Shown: positions 24,635 to 34,044, numbered from the stretch's first letter. The stretch: 64,000 nucleotides of DNA from DASYTH01 sp036002505 (GCF_036002505.1 NZ_DASYTH010000419.1:15265-79264); one strand, 5' to 3'. Numbers and translations are program-made. Notes: generated from the sequence alone by a model not told the origin.

Positions 24635-25327
24635 CGGAGGCGTCTCGCGGAGCACGTACCCGACCCCGCGCACGGTGTGGATCAGGCGGGGCTCGCCGGC
24701 CGCCTCGGTCTTGCGGCGCAGGTAGCCGACGTAGACCTCGAGCGCGTTGCCCGAGGTGGGGAAGTCGTAGCCCCAGACCTCTTCCAGGATCCGGCCGCGG
24801 GTGAGCACCTGCTTGGGGTGCGCGAGCAGCAGTTCGAGCAGCGCGAACTCGGTGCGGGTGAGGCTGATCGAACGGTCGCCGCGGCGCACCTCGCGGGTGC
24901 CCAGGTCCATGGTGAGGTCGGCGAAGGTCAGCGGCGGGTCGGTGCGCGTGTCGCCGTCCCGGTCGGCCACCGCCCGGCGCAGCAGCGCGCGCAGCCGGGC
25001 CAGTAGCTCTTCCAGAGCGAACGGCTTGGGCAGGTAGTCGTCGGCGCCGGCGTCCAGCCCGGCCACCCGGTCGGACACCAGATCCCGCGCGGTGAGCACG
25101 AGGATCGGCAGGTCGTCACCGGTGCCGCGGAGCCGCCGGCACACCTCGAGCCCGTCGAGGCGGGGCATCATCACGTCCAGCACCATCGCGTCCGGTCGCG
25201 CGGACTGCACCGAGTCCAGCGCCTGCTGCCCGTCGCTCGCCAGGTCCACCTGGTACCCGTTGAACTGCAGTGAGCGCCGTAGTGACTCCCGCACGGCGCG
25301 GTCGTCGTCAACTACGAGAATCCGCAT
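24632..25327 (-). CDS. mprA: MprA-like response regulator
   Basis: 231-aa OmpR-family regulator. The receiver has VDDDRAVRESLRRSLQFNGY, VLDVMMPRLDGLEVCRRLRG and KPFALEELLAR. The DNA-binding domain has SLTRTEFALLELLLAHPKQV and the C-terminus RLIHTVRGVGYVLRETPP. From memory these stretches are nearly identical to M. tuberculosis MprA (Rv0981), which responds to envelope stress and controls sigE, sigB and pepD. The start ATG 25327 is unambiguous. The adjacent kinase and the downstream HtrA gene complete the system. Confidence 0.93.
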   Translation of the reverse strand: MRILVVDDDRAVRESLRRSLQFNGYQVDLASDGQQALDSVQSARPDAMVLDVMMPRLDGLEVCRRLRGTGDDLPILVLTARDLVSDRVAGLDAGADDYLPKPFALEELLARLRALLRRAVADRDGDTRTDPPLTFADLTMDLGTREVRRGDRSISLTRTEFALLELLLAHPKQVLTRGRILEEVWGYDFPTSGNALEVYVGYLRRKTEAAGEPRLIHTVRGVGYVLRETPP

Positions 25328-25377
25328 GCCGTCAGTGTTCCCCGTGCTGCTGAGACGCGCCTGAGAAGGGTCGGAGT

Positions 25378-25430
25378 GCGATGAAGGGGGCCTTCCTCTC
25401 ACCGGGCGTGAGAAAGGCCCCCTTCATCGC
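25378..25430. terminator. Strong terminator hairpin after the Eis gene
   Basis: CGATGAAGGGGGCCTT pairs perfectly over 16 bp with AAGGCCCCCTTCATCG across a loop of about 20 nt. It lies between the stop of the Eis-type gene (25434, minus strand) and the mprA start, insulating mprAB from the upstream operon. Confidence 0.85.
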
Positions 25431-25433
25431 CCT

Positions 25434-26627
25434 TCAGAACGAGTTCGCCATCCGCACCGGTCGCGGCGCTCCGGTCAGCGCGTCCAGGTGCGCGGCGGCC
25501 TTGGGGTCCCCGTCGAGCAGGCCGGCGCGGCGGAGCATGGCGGTGTCGGCGGAACCGGCGTACCAGGGGCCGAGGGCGCGGGCGTGCAGGCGGACCGCGC
25601 CGGTGCCGCCGGGCTCGCAGAAAACCGTGTCGCCGTCGAACACGATGCGGTGCCGGCCGGCCTGCCACGAGGCGTGCGGGTCGGCCACCTCGACGTCCAC
25701 GGCGAGCGGGCGCAGGTGCGCGGTCAGCGGCCAGCCGCGCGCGGCGACCGCGGCGGGCAGGTCCACCACGCGGAGCATCCACGGGTGGTTGCGCACGTCG
25801 TGCAGCACCGGTTGGGCGAGGAACAGGTCGCGCACGGCCGGGTCGACCACCCGCAGCGACACGTCGTGCAGCACGCCGGCCCAGCTGGCGAGCTGGCGGA
25901 GCAGCTTGCCGGCGGTGTCGGCGTCGTCGGCGATCAAGTCGTAGACGATCAAGCGCTCGCCCTCGGGCCGCTCCGCGGTGAGGTAGCCGCGCAGGCCGTC
26001 CACGCCCGGCACCACGTCCACGATGTCCAGCTCGAAGACGTCCTCCGGGTTGTCCGCCTTCGTCGCGCGGTCCAGCATTCCGTCCACAGTGGACGCGAAG
26101 GCGAGGTAGGCCTGGTGCAGCGCGGGCAGGTCCTCCCGCGTGGCCGGGCGGATCGTCCGGTGCGTGACCGGCTTGGGCAGCAGGGCGAGCAGGTCCAGCG
26201 GCAGGATCATCAGCTCGTAGACGCCGGTCTGCTCCCAGCCCCGGCCGCGGTAGAGCGGCGGAACCGACGGGAACAGCGCGGAAATGCACTGACCGGCGTC
26301 GCGCAGCCCGACCAGGGCGCGGTCCAGCAGCGCGGTGGCCACGCCGCGACCGCGGGCGTACGGGTCGACGGCGACGCTGGCCAGGCCGCCCATCGGCACC
26401 GCCTTACCGCCGAAGAACTGGCGGTAGTCCCGGGACCGCAGGAAGCCGGCGGGCCGGCCGTCGAGCTCGGCGACCAGCCCCCACCAGCCCTCATAACCGT
26501 CCGGCCAGTACGGGTTCGCGCCACGGTTGGGATCCGGCTCCCGCGGCCCGCCGAACGCGATCCGGCGGATGCGGTACAGCTCCTCGGCGTCCTCCTCGCG
26601 GCTCTCCCGAACCAGCACCTCCGTCAC
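25434..26627 (-). CDS. Eis-family GNAT N-acetyltransferase
   Basis: 397-aa enhanced-intracellular-survival type acetyltransferase. Members acetylate amines, including aminoglycosides, from acetyl-CoA. Two GNAT modules are visible; the first has the CoA site VAVDPYARGRGVATALL. An SCP2-like C-terminal domain follows (DVEVADPHASWQAGRHRIVF). The protein ends in a free -NSF, consistent with the family's catalytic C-terminal carboxylate, and Y-near-RGWEQ fits the acid. The GTG start overlaps the EthD gene stop (GTGA), so the two genes are one operon. Confidence 0.85.
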   Translation of the reverse strand: MTEVLVRESREEDAEELYRIRRIAFGGPREPDPNRGANPYWPDGYEGWWGLVAELDGRPAGFLRSRDYRQFFGGKAVPMGGLASVAVDPYARGRGVATALLDRALVGLRDAGQCISALFPSVPPLYRGRGWEQTGVYELMILPLDLLALLPKPVTHRTIRPATREDLPALHQAYLAFASTVDGMLDRATKADNPEDVFELDIVDVVPGVDGLRGYLTAERPEGERLIVYDLIADDADTAGKLLRQLASWAGVLHDVSLRVVDPAVRDLFLAQPVLHDVRNHPWMLRVVDLPAAVAARGWPLTAHLRPLAVDVEVADPHASWQAGRHRIVFDGDTVFCEPGGTGAVRLHARALGPWYAGSADTAMLRRAGLLDGDPKAAAHLDALTGAPRPVRMANSF

Positions 26628-26944
26628 TCAACAACCTCCGCGGAGAACATGGCGACGAGCTCCATTCCGCCGATCTCGGTGAGGTTCGCGCCGGCGGCCT
26701 GCCATTCGGGGGAGGCGAAGCCGGCCTTCATGGCGCCCTTGGACTCGAAGTAGAGCTCGGCGATCAGGTACGGCTGGGTGTTCTCACCGAGGAAGCCGGG
26801 GACGAACGTGCGCGTCACCTTGGCGATCTCCTGGCGGACCAGGCCGGGCACCTGGTCGATGAGTGGCTTGTGCGACTCGAAGTACTTCGAGTCGAACGCG
26901 GCCGGGTCGTCCGGGGTGCGGTACAGCGCGACGTACTTGATCAC
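26624..26944 (-). CDS. EthD family protein
   Basis: 106-aa dimeric alpha-beta barrel protein. VIKYVALYRTPDDPAAFDSK at the start, ESHKPLIDQVPGL with the conserved His, and FASPEWQAAGANL are typical of EthD-like proteins. These assist or carry out small oxidative reactions. The GTG start at 26944 has a GGAG ribosome site. It precedes and overlaps the Eis-type gene. The substrate is unknown. Confidence 0.82.
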   Translation of the reverse strand: MIKYVALYRTPDDPAAFDSKYFESHKPLIDQVPGLVRQEIAKVTRTFVPGFLGENTQPYLIAELYFESKGAMKAGFASPEWQAAGANLTEIGGMELVAMFSAEVVE

Positions 26945-26990
26945 GGAGTCTCCTCGGGGCGATCGGGGTTGCACCAGGCACCATAGTGCG

Positions 26991-27708
26991 GTGCAGATCA
27001 TCCTGCTCCGGCACGCGCAGAGCCTCGGCAACGTCGACGAGCTGGCCTACACCCGCATCCCTGACCACGCCCTACCCCTTACCACCCTCGGCGAGCAGCA
27101 GGCCCGCGCGACCGGCCCGGTGGTGCGCGCGCTGCTCGACGGCGAACCGGTCGCCGCCTACGTCAGCCCGTACGTCCGTGCGGTGCGCACGCTCGAGCTG
27201 CTGGAGCTCGGCGACCTGACCGAGCGGACCGTGCCCGAGCCGCGCCTGCGCGAGCAGGACTGGGGCAACCTGCAGGACCCGGTCGAGCAGGAGATACAGA
27301 AGCAGAGACGGCACGACTTCGGCCACTTCATTTTCGCGAGCTTGCGAGCGAATCATTGAGCACTGCCCTGTCGCCGAGCCTGCGAGGCGACAGGGTTTAC
27401 CGGCTGCGCACGGCGAGTCCGGCGCCGATGTCGACGACCGGGTCGCCAGCTTCCTCAGCGAGCTGGAGCAGCGGGTGGAGACGGACCCCGACCACCCGGA
27501 CACCGCGCTGGTGATCTCCCACGGGTTGACCATGCGTCTGCTCTGCCGCCGGATGTTCTCCTGGAGCATCGCGCTGTTCGAGTCACTGTCCAATCCGGAC
27601 CACTGTGCGCTGCGGATCCTCAGCCACGACGGCAAACGCTGGTGCCTGGACCGCCCGTTCGAACAGTGGCGCGACTCGCCGGACGGCACCGGCCAGGTCA
27701 GCCCTTGA
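26991..27708 (+). pseudogene. Histidine phosphatase (phosphoglycerate-mutase-like), interrupted by a structured repeat
   Basis: The GTG 26991 start gives the RHG motif region (ILLRHAQSLGN) and then SPYVRAVRTLELL. After RHDFGHFIF the frame runs into an inserted repeat and stops at 27357-27359. The phosphatase resumes in another frame at about 27398, with HGESGADVDDRV from 27409 and then DTALVISHGLTMRLLCRR and a normal C-terminus (ESLSNPDHC, FEQWRDSPDG). Both halves are otherwise well preserved, so the disruption looks recent. The two parts could only act as one protein by bypassing the insert. Confidence 0.82.
27337..27398 (+). repeat. Covarying stem-loop repeat, copy 2 (inside the phosphatase gene)
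   Basis: GCGAGCTTGCGAGCGAA is followed by a stem CCCTGTCGCC/GGCGACAGGG around GAGCCTGCGA. It matches copy 1 at 24566-24634 (opposite orientation) in the single-stranded parts and differs by compensating changes in the stem. It introduces a TGA stop and a frame change into the phosphatase. Confidence 0.72.
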
Positions 27709-28588
27709 CCGCGCCCTGGGTGAAGCCGGCGACGAACTTGTCCAGGAACAGGTTGAACACGAAGGCGATCGGGACGGCGACGAGGACCGTGGCGGCCTGC
27801 AGGGACTGCCAGAAGAAGACGTCACCGCGGACGAGCTGGGTGGGGACGCCGATGCTGACGGTCATCGCGTCGGTCGGGGAGACGAACGCCAGGGCGTAGA
27901 TGAACTCGCTGGCGGTGAGGGTGAAGGCGAACACCACGACGGCCACGATGCCGGGAAAGACCAGCGGGACCACGGCGCGCAGGAAGGCGCCGAGGCGGCT
28001 GTAGCCGTCGACCATGGCCTGCTCCTCGATGTCCCGCGGGATTCCTTTGAGGAAGCCCATGAGCAGCCAGATCGAGACCGGGACGGTGATCGTCGGGTAG
28101 ACCAGCACCATCGACCAGGTGGAGTCCTGCAGGCCGACGGCGACCACGACTCGGGACAGGGACAGGAAAAGCAGGGTCGGCGGCACCAGGTAGACCAGGA
28201 AGATCCCGATGCCGAGCGGGCCGGACCACGGCCGGTCGAGCCGGGCCAGCGCGTACGCCGCGGGCAGCCCGAGCACCAGCGTGATCAGCACGACCAGGAT
28301 GCCGACCCAGAACGTGTTCCAGGCGAACGTGAGAAAGGCCGTGTCGGTGAACAGGTACTTGACGTGGTCCGGGGTCGGCGGCCGGTTGAAGACGAACGGG
28401 TTGTTCTCCGGGTTGTAGAGGTCCCGGTTCTGTTTGAACGCGGTGATCAGGCTCCACAGGAACGGCCCGGCGCACACCAGCGCGGCGATGATCGCGGCCA
28501 GGTACACGCCGATCCGCCGGGCGATGTGCTGCCGCTCGTAGCGCCGCCGCAGTGCGTGCACCGTGCCTGTACTGTCCACAGTGGTCAT
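27698..28588 (-). CDS. Carbohydrate ABC transporter permease (MalG type)
   Basis: 296-aa inner-membrane permease with six membrane segments. The cytosolic EAA loop that contacts the ATPase is visible as DIEEQAMVDGYSRLGAFLRA. It is the last gene of a four-gene importer (binding protein, ATPase, two permeases), starting directly after its partner's stop with no gap. Its end overlaps the tail of the broken phosphatase by 11 bp. Confidence 0.9.
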   Translation of the reverse strand: MTTVDSTGTVHALRRRYERQHIARRIGVYLAAIIAALVCAGPFLWSLITAFKQNRDLYNPENNPFVFNRPPTPDHVKYLFTDTAFLTFAWNTFWVGILVVLITLVLGLPAAYALARLDRPWSGPLGIGIFLVYLVPPTLLFLSLSRVVVAVGLQDSTWSMVLVYPTITVPVSIWLLMGFLKGIPRDIEEQAMVDGYSRLGAFLRAVVPLVFPGIVAVVVFAFTLTASEFIYALAFVSPTDAMTVSIGVPTQLVRGDVFFWQSLQAATVLVAVPIAFVFNLFLDKFVAGFTQGAVKG

Positions 28589-29539
28589 TCAGCGCACCTC
28601 GATCCGGCGAACCACCCGGAGAATCGCGACCGCGGCGGCGAGCAGCAGCGGGAACAGGAACAGCGCCACCGCGGCCCCCTGGGCCACGTCACCGCCCTCG
28701 ATGCCGCGATAGAACGCCCAGCTGGCAAGGACCTGGGTGGAGTCGTTGGGACCGCCGCGGGTCAGCACCCGCACCACGGCCGCGTCGGTGAACGTGAAGA
28801 TCGCGCCGAACAGCGCGGCCACCGCCACCACCGGCAGCACCATCGGGATCGTGATCTCGAACATCCGCCGCCAGTAGCCGGCACCGTCCACTTTGGCCGC
28901 TTCGTCGATGTCCCGGGGGATCGCCACCAGCCCGGCGATCATGATCACTGCGGCCAGCGGGGTGAGCCGCCACACGTGCACCGCGATCACCGAACCGATC
29001 GCCAGGTTCGGTTGCCCGAGCCAGTACATGTTCTCGTTGGGCCCGAGGACGCCGACCAGCCGCAGCAGCCAGTCGATCGGCGAGTAGATCGAGTCGAGCA
29101 GCCACAGCCAGGAGATCGAGGACAGCGCGACCGGCGTGGTCCATGGCAGCAGCACCAGGAACCGGACCACCCACTTGCCCTTGAAGTCGGCGATGAGAAT
29201 GTTCGCCAGCACCTTGCCCAACACCACGATCAGCACCATGGACACGCCGGTGAAGACCAGCGTGTTGCCCAGGGACCGCCAGAACACCGGATCGTCGAAG
29301 GCGCGAGAGAAGTTGCGGAACCCGACCCAGTCGAACGAGGGGTCGCCCGCGGTCACGTCGGACAGCGAGAACGCGATGGCCAGGCCGAACGGCAGCGCCA
29401 CCAGCGCGATGATGTACACCACGCTGGGCAGCAGGAACACCCAAGCCAGCACGCCGTCCCGGTCGGCGAACCGGCGCCGCACCGGGTGCTCCTGACCGGG
29501 TACCGGCGTCGGTGTTTCCAGCTCGGTGGCGGTGGCCAC
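28589..29539 (-). CDS. Carbohydrate ABC transporter permease (MalF type)
   Basis: 316-aa permease with six membrane segments. It has an EAA loop IPRDIDEAAKVDGAGYWRRM and the typical FLLPSVVYIIALVALPFGLA first segment. It pairs with the MalG-type permease, and the ATPase gene ends 3 bp upstream. The substrate is probably an oligosaccharide or glycoside; it cannot be told from sequence. Confidence 0.9.
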   Translation of the reverse strand: MATATELETPTPVPGQEHPVRRRFADRDGVLAWVFLLPSVVYIIALVALPFGLAIAFSLSDVTAGDPSFDWVGFRNFSRAFDDPVFWRSLGNTLVFTGVSMVLIVVLGKVLANILIADFKGKWVVRFLVLLPWTTPVALSSISWLWLLDSIYSPIDWLLRLVGVLGPNENMYWLGQPNLAIGSVIAVHVWRLTPLAAVIMIAGLVAIPRDIDEAAKVDGAGYWRRMFEITIPMVLPVVAVAALFGAIFTFTDAAVVRVLTRGGPNDSTQVLASWAFYRGIEGGDVAQGAAVALFLFPLLLAAAVAILRVVRRIEVR

Positions 29540-29542
29540 GGC

Positions 29543-30583
29543 TCAGCTCCCGATCCTGACCGGCTCGCCGGCCAGCCCGCTCTCCGCGTCGAAGAACCGC
29601 AACCTGCTGCCGTGCACGGCGAACTCGTGCGTCTCGCCGGCCGTGATCGGTGTGTCCACGGTGGACGGAAGGCGGGCGACGACCCGAGTCTCTTCGCCGA
29701 TCCGGGTCACCGTGCCGTACACGTGCCGGTCCCCGGACAGGTACTCGATCCGGTCCACCGCCAGCGGCATGGTGGCCCGGTCGTCGTCGCGCACGTTCTC
29801 CACCGGCAGCAGGTGCTCCGGCCGGAAGCCGACCAGATGCCCGTTGCGGGGCACCAGGTTCATCGGCGGCGAGCCGATGAACGTGGCCACGAACGTGTCC
29901 GCCGGGTTGTCGTAGATCTCCACCGGCGGGCCGACCTGGCGCACCTTTCCGCCCTCCAGCACGGCGATCCGGTCACCCAGGCCCATCGCCTCGATCTGGT
30001 CGTGGGTGACGTAGATGGTGGTGATGCCGATCTCGTCCTGGAACCGCTTCAGTTCGTCCCGCGCGCTGGCCCGCAGCTTCGCGTCCAAGTTGGACAGTGG
30101 CTCGTCCAGCAGGAACACGTGCGGCTCGCGGACCAGCGCCCGGGCCAGCGCCACCCGCTGCCGCTCCCCACCGGACAGCTGCCGCGGCTTGCGCTTGAGC
30201 AGCGGCTCGATGCCCAGCAGCCCGGCCGCCCAGCGCGCCTTGCGCTCCCGCTCCTCGGCCGGCATTCCCGCCGCCCGCAACGGAAACACGATGTTGGCCA
30301 GGACCGTCTTGTGCGGGTAGAGCGCGTAGCTCTGGAACACCATGGCGATCTTGCGGACCCGCGGCGGCAGCCCGGTGACCACCCGCCCGTCGATCAGCAC
30401 CTCGCCGCTGGTCGGCTCCTCCAACCCGGCGATCGTGCGCAGCAGCGTGGTCTTGCCGCAGCCGGAGGGGCCGAGCAGGACCAGGTACTCCCGGTCCGCG
30501 GCGGTCAGGTCCACGCCGTCGATCGCGTGCACCTGACCACCGTCGAAATGCTTGCGGAGGTCCCGGACCTCAACGACGGCCAT
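29543..30583 (-). CDS. Sugar ABC transporter ATP-binding protein (MsmK/UgpC type)
   Basis: 346-aa ATPase. Walker A GPSGCGKTTLL is at about 38-48, Q-loop VFQSYALYPH, signature QLSGGERQRVALARAL, and Walker B VFLLDEPLSNLD with the switch His in VTHDQ. A C-terminal TOBE/MalK-like regulatory part follows (GFRPEHLLPVE). It energises the two permeases encoded downstream. Many actinobacterial importers rely on a shared MsiK, so a dedicated ATPase inside the operon is worth noting. Confidence 0.92.
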   Translation of the reverse strand: MAVVEVRDLRKHFDGGQVHAIDGVDLTAADREYLVLLGPSGCGKTTLLRTIAGLEEPTSGEVLIDGRVVTGLPPRVRKIAMVFQSYALYPHKTVLANIVFPLRAAGMPAEERERKARWAAGLLGIEPLLKRKPRQLSGGERQRVALARALVREPHVFLLDEPLSNLDAKLRASARDELKRFQDEIGITTIYVTHDQIEAMGLGDRIAVLEGGKVRQVGPPVEIYDNPADTFVATFIGSPPMNLVPRNGHLVGFRPEHLLPVENVRDDDRATMPLAVDRIEYLSGDRHVYGTVTRIGEETRVVARLPSTVDTPITAGETHEFAVHGSRLRFFDAESGLAGEPVRIGS

Positions 30584-30589
30584 ATGATG

Positions 30590-32002
30590 TCAGCCGCCCA
30601 CGAGGCCCGCGGCCCGCCACTTGTCGAAGACCGCCTTCACCTGCTTCTCCGCGTCCGCGACCGCCTGCTGCGGGGAGGCTTCCCCGCGGGCGGCCCGGGC
30701 GAACATGTTGGGGATGACGAACGTGTTGAACACCTCGCCGATCGCCGTGCTGGCCGGCCCGGGGTGGCCGATGTTCGTGCTCCACGGCAGCGCGTCCTGC
30801 AGGAACTTCAGCTTGTCCGCGGGCTTCGAACCGAACGGATCGCTGGCCAGCCACGCGTTGCGGCTCGGGGTCAGCTTGTCCCACGCGCAGAAGTCGTACA
30901 GCTTCGAGTTGTACGTGGCGGAGGCGAAGTTCGCGGTGTAGTGCAGCAGGAACTCCTTGGCCGCGTCCACACCCTTGGCGTGGTTCGGGATGATCCAGTT
31001 GTACAGCACGTGCTGCGCGGCCAGCGCCGCCTTCGGGCCCTTGAGCGCCGGCACGAAGAACACGTCGTCGGCCACCGTCGGGTTCTGGCCCTGCGCGGTA
31101 CGCCACGCCGAGATCGAGTTGACGATGTAGGAGAGCTTGCCGGCGACCAGACCCTGGTTGTTGCTCGCGGCGTTCCAGGAGAACACCTCGGGCGTCATCG
31201 AATCCTTGTACAACTTCGTCATGTACTCGACCGCAGCCACCGTCTCCGGCGAGTTCAGCACCACCTTCTCGTGCTCGTCCTGCTCCGAGGCGCCGTACGA
31301 CCACATCAGCGCGCGCAGGATCATGTTCGAGTCGATCTCCTGCGACATGCCGAGGCCGAGCTGGACGTTCTTGCTCTTCTTGATCTCGGTGGCGCCCTTG
31401 AGCAGGTCGTCCCAGGTGGTCGGCCCGTTCGGGAAGCCGACCGGCTCCCACAGCGACTTGCGGTAGTTGCCCGGGTCCGGCACCCAGCCCGGCGAGTACG
31501 AGTAGAACTTGCCGGTGGCCGGGTTGAAGCTGGACTTGCGGCACAGCTCGAGCTGCTGGCCCCAGCGCTTGCTCGCCTCGTCCACCAGGTCCTTGACGTT
31601 GAGCACGCTCGGCTCGTACTGGGACAGCGTCGCGATGTACTGGATCACGTCGTGGCCCTGCCCGGCCTGGATCTCCGCGGCGATCCGGGTGGGGATCTGC
31701 GCCTGGTCCACGTGGTCGACGACCACGTTCACGCCGACCCTGGCACCCCAGTCCTTGGCGAACTTGTCGAACCACGTGTCGTGGCTGGGCACGAAATGGC
31801 TCCACAGCAGGATTTTCAGGTCACCGGATAGCTTGCTGGCCGGATCCTGGAAGGTCTCCGTCGGCGCCCCGGTGGCCGGCGGGGCCGCACCGCCCGGACC
31901 GGCGCCCCCCTCCTCGCTGGCACACGCGGCCGCCGAGGACACCGCCAGCGCCGCGAGCCCCGCGGTGCGGAAGACGTCTCGCCTGGTGAATTTGTCGCTC
32001 AT
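30590..32002 (-). CDS. Extracellular solute-binding protein, family 1 (lipoprotein, Tat-type signal)
   Basis: 470-aa substrate-binding protein and first gene of the importer operon. The N-terminus TRRDVFRTAGLAALAVSSAA carries a twin-arginine pair (R7 R8), and C27 is the probable lipidated Cys. A Gly/Ala/Pro linker and a mature domain with AAEIQAGQGHDVIQY and SWNAASNNQGLVAGK (sugar-binding type) follow. The ATG 32002 start has GGAGG 12 bases upstream. The ATPase gene follows 6 bp after its stop. Confidence 0.9.
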   Translation of the reverse strand: MSDKFTRRDVFRTAGLAALAVSSAAACASEEGGAGPGGAAPPATGAPTETFQDPASKLSGDLKILLWSHFVPSHDTWFDKFAKDWGARVGVNVVVDHVDQAQIPTRIAAEIQAGQGHDVIQYIATLSQYEPSVLNVKDLVDEASKRWGQQLELCRKSSFNPATGKFYSYSPGWVPDPGNYRKSLWEPVGFPNGPTTWDDLLKGATEIKKSKNVQLGLGMSQEIDSNMILRALMWSYGASEQDEHEKVVLNSPETVAAVEYMTKLYKDSMTPEVFSWNAASNNQGLVAGKLSYIVNSISAWRTAQGQNPTVADDVFFVPALKGPKAALAAQHVLYNWIIPNHAKGVDAAKEFLLHYTANFASATYNSKLYDFCAWDKLTPSRNAWLASDPFGSKPADKLKFLQDALPWSTNIGHPGPASTAIGEVFNTFVIPNMFARAARGEASPQQAVADAEKQVKAVFDKWRAAGLVGG

Positions 32003-32089
32003 CGCTCGCCCATCCCTCCGGAGAGTCACGAGGCACGTTAACCCCGGGCGACCCGAGCCACCAGACCTGTGATCGTTTCGCTACCCGGG

Positions 32090-32737
32090 TCAGGCGATCA
32101 GGCCGCCGCGGTAGGCGACCAGGGCCGCCTGGACGCGGTTCACCGCGCCGATCTTGCCGAGCACGGCGGAGACGTAACCCTTGACGGTGGCCTCGGACAG
32201 GTGCAGCTCGTTGCCGATCTCGGCGTTGGACAGGCCCTGGCCGATCAGCGTGACCACCTCGCGCTCCCGTTCGGAGAGCGAGGAGAGCAGCCGGCGGGCC
32301 GGCTCCGCGGCCCGCGCGCCGTCGGCCACCACGGACAGCACCCGCGCGGCCACCTTGGGGTCCAGCACCGCACCACCGCGGGCCAGGTCGCGCACCGCCT
32401 TGATCAGCTGCACCGGCTCGGTGTCCTTGAGCAGGAACCCGTTGGCCCCGACGCGCAGCGCCTCCTGAACGTACTCGTCGACATCGAACGTGGTCAGCAT
32501 GGCGACGGCCGGCGGCTCCGGCAGGGCCCGCAGCCGGCGCAGCGCCGAGAGCCCGTCCGAGGTGCGCATCCTGATGTCCAGCAGCACGACGTTCGGCCGG
32601 TGCTGCCGGGCGAGCTCCGCGACGTAGACCCCGTCGTCACACTCGGCGACGACCTCGATGTCGCCGGCGCTGCACAGGATCGTCCGGAGCCCCGAGCGGA
32701 CGAGCTCCTCGTCGTCCGCCAGCATTACCTTGATCAC
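32090..32737 (-). CDS. NarL/LuxR-family response regulator (orphan)
   Basis: 215-aa regulator. The receiver (1-120) has ADDEELVRSGLR and LLDIRMRTSDGL with the phospho-Asp, and the LuxR C-terminal HTH has LSEREREVVTLIGQGLSNAE and LSEATVKGYVSAVLGKI. GTG 32737 is chosen. No histidine kinase is adjacent. It follows a NatAB-type exporter on the same strand, a common place for such regulators, and precedes the sugar importer. Confidence 0.87.
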   Translation of the reverse strand: MIKVMLADDEELVRSGLRTILCSAGDIEVVAECDDGVYVAELARQHRPNVVLLDIRMRTSDGLSALRRLRALPEPPAVAMLTTFDVDEYVQEALRVGANGFLLKDTEPVQLIKAVRDLARGGAVLDPKVAARVLSVVADGARAAEPARRLLSSLSEREREVVTLIGQGLSNAEIGNELHLSEATVKGYVSAVLGKIGAVNRVQAALVAYRGGLIA

Positions 32738-32844
32738 CAACGCCTCACAGGACTGACCACGGTCGGATTCTACCCATTCGCGCACCGTATTCGGTTGATT
32801 CACATGAACAGGCGTTAACCTGCTGGGTACACCGTAGTTCGCCG

Positions 32845-34044
32845 TCACGCCGGCCGCAGGGCATCGGCGAGCCTGACCCGCGCCCCGCTGCGGACCACCG
32901 CGTTGCGGTAGATCCGGCCGGAGAGCCACACCATCACGGGGATCGCGGCGACGACCAGCAGCACGGCCAGCGCCGCCTCCCAGGCCGGCACGCCGCCCAT
33001 GGCCAGGCGCATCGGCATCAGCGTCGGGGCGAACACCGGGATCACCGAGAGCACCTCGCAGAGCCGGTTGCCGGGGTCGTTCGGCAGGATCGACACGCCC
33101 AGCACGTAGCCCAGCACCAGCACCATCAGCACCGGGCTGATCACCCCGCCGACGTCCTCCTGCCGGGAGACCAGCGCGGCGAGTGCGGCGAACACCAGCG
33201 AGTACATGACGAAGCCGAGCAGGAACCAGACGAGCAGCCAGATCACCGTGCTGAACGCGGCCGACACCGAGATCGTCAGCACGCCGATGATCAATCCGGC
33301 GATCACCCCGACCGTGCCGATCACGGTCATCTGGATCAGCCCGACCAGGCCGATGCCGGCCACCTTCCCGGCCATCAGCTGCCACGGCCGGATCGTGGCC
33401 AGCAGCAACTCGACCACGCGGCTGGACTTCTCCTCGACCACACCCTGCGCCACCGACTGCCCGTTGATCAGCAACGCCATGTAGATCAGGACGCCGGCGA
33501 TGAACCCCAGCACGAGCTGCTGCGGCTGGTAGGGATAGGGCGGCTCCAGCGACGTGACGTCGACGCTTGCGCCCGCGACCGCCGCGTCGACCTGGCCGGG
33601 GTCGCCGCCGAGCCGGGTGATCTCCTGGTTCAGCGCAAGCTGGCCGGCCAGCACGTTGAGCGCGTTGCGCAGCTTGCCGTCGAGCTGCTTCTTCACCACC
33701 ACCCGGATCTTCTGGCCGTCGCCGACGAGGAGCGCGTCCAGGTCGCCGTCCGCCACCTGTGTCCGGCCGGTGCTCTCGTCCGTGACGGTTTTCGTCGCCA
33801 CGCTCATCCCGATCGCCTTCGCGCTCGCCTCCAGGGGCTGCTGCAGCGCGGTGCTGGCACCGGTGACACCGACCGTGGCGTCCGCTCCCCCGCCGACGAG
33901 CTTCATCACCACCGCGAACCCGATGAGCAGCAACAAGGTGACCGCAGTGGAGATGCGGAAGGCCTTCGACCGCAACCGCGTCCGCACCTCACGGGCCGCG
34001 ACCAGCTGCACCGCCAGGACCGGCGGCAACCGGACCTCGTTCAC
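32845..34044 (-). CDS. ABC-2 type exporter permease (NatB-like)
   Basis: 399-aa membrane protein: one N-terminal membrane segment, an extracytoplasmic domain of about 150 residues, then five or six segments (ABC2_membrane_3 type). VEEKSSRVVELLLATIRPWQ is the family hallmark. The GTG start overlaps the ATPase stop (GTGA). With the ATPase it forms an exporter of the NatAB class, possibly for sodium or peptides. Confidence 0.87.
   Translation of the reverse strand: MNEVRLPPVLAVQLVAAREVRTRLRSKAFRISTAVTLLLLIGFAVVMKLVGGGADATVGVTGASTALQQPLEASAKAIGMSVATKTVTDESTGRTQVADGDLDALLVGDGQKIRVVVKKQLDGKLRNALNVLAGQLALNQEITRLGGDPGQVDAAVAGASVDVTSLEPPYPYQPQQLVLGFIAGVLIYMALLINGQSVAQGVVEEKSSRVVELLLATIRPWQLMAGKVAGIGLVGLIQMTVIGTVGVIAGLIIGVLTISVSAAFSTVIWLLVWFLLGFVMYSLVFAALAALVSRQEDVGGVISPVLMVLVLGYVLGVSILPNDPGNRLCEVLSVIPVFAPTLMPMRLAMGGVPAWEAALAVLLVVAAIPVMVWLSGRIYRNAVVRSGARVRLADALRPA

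Noticed and set aside
27605..31831. Very long open frame (1408 codons) on the plus strand
   Set aside because: It is the antisense shadow of the sugar ABC operon. The product is low-complexity Arg/Gln/Asp/His-rich and every minus-strand gene beneath it has full domain support.
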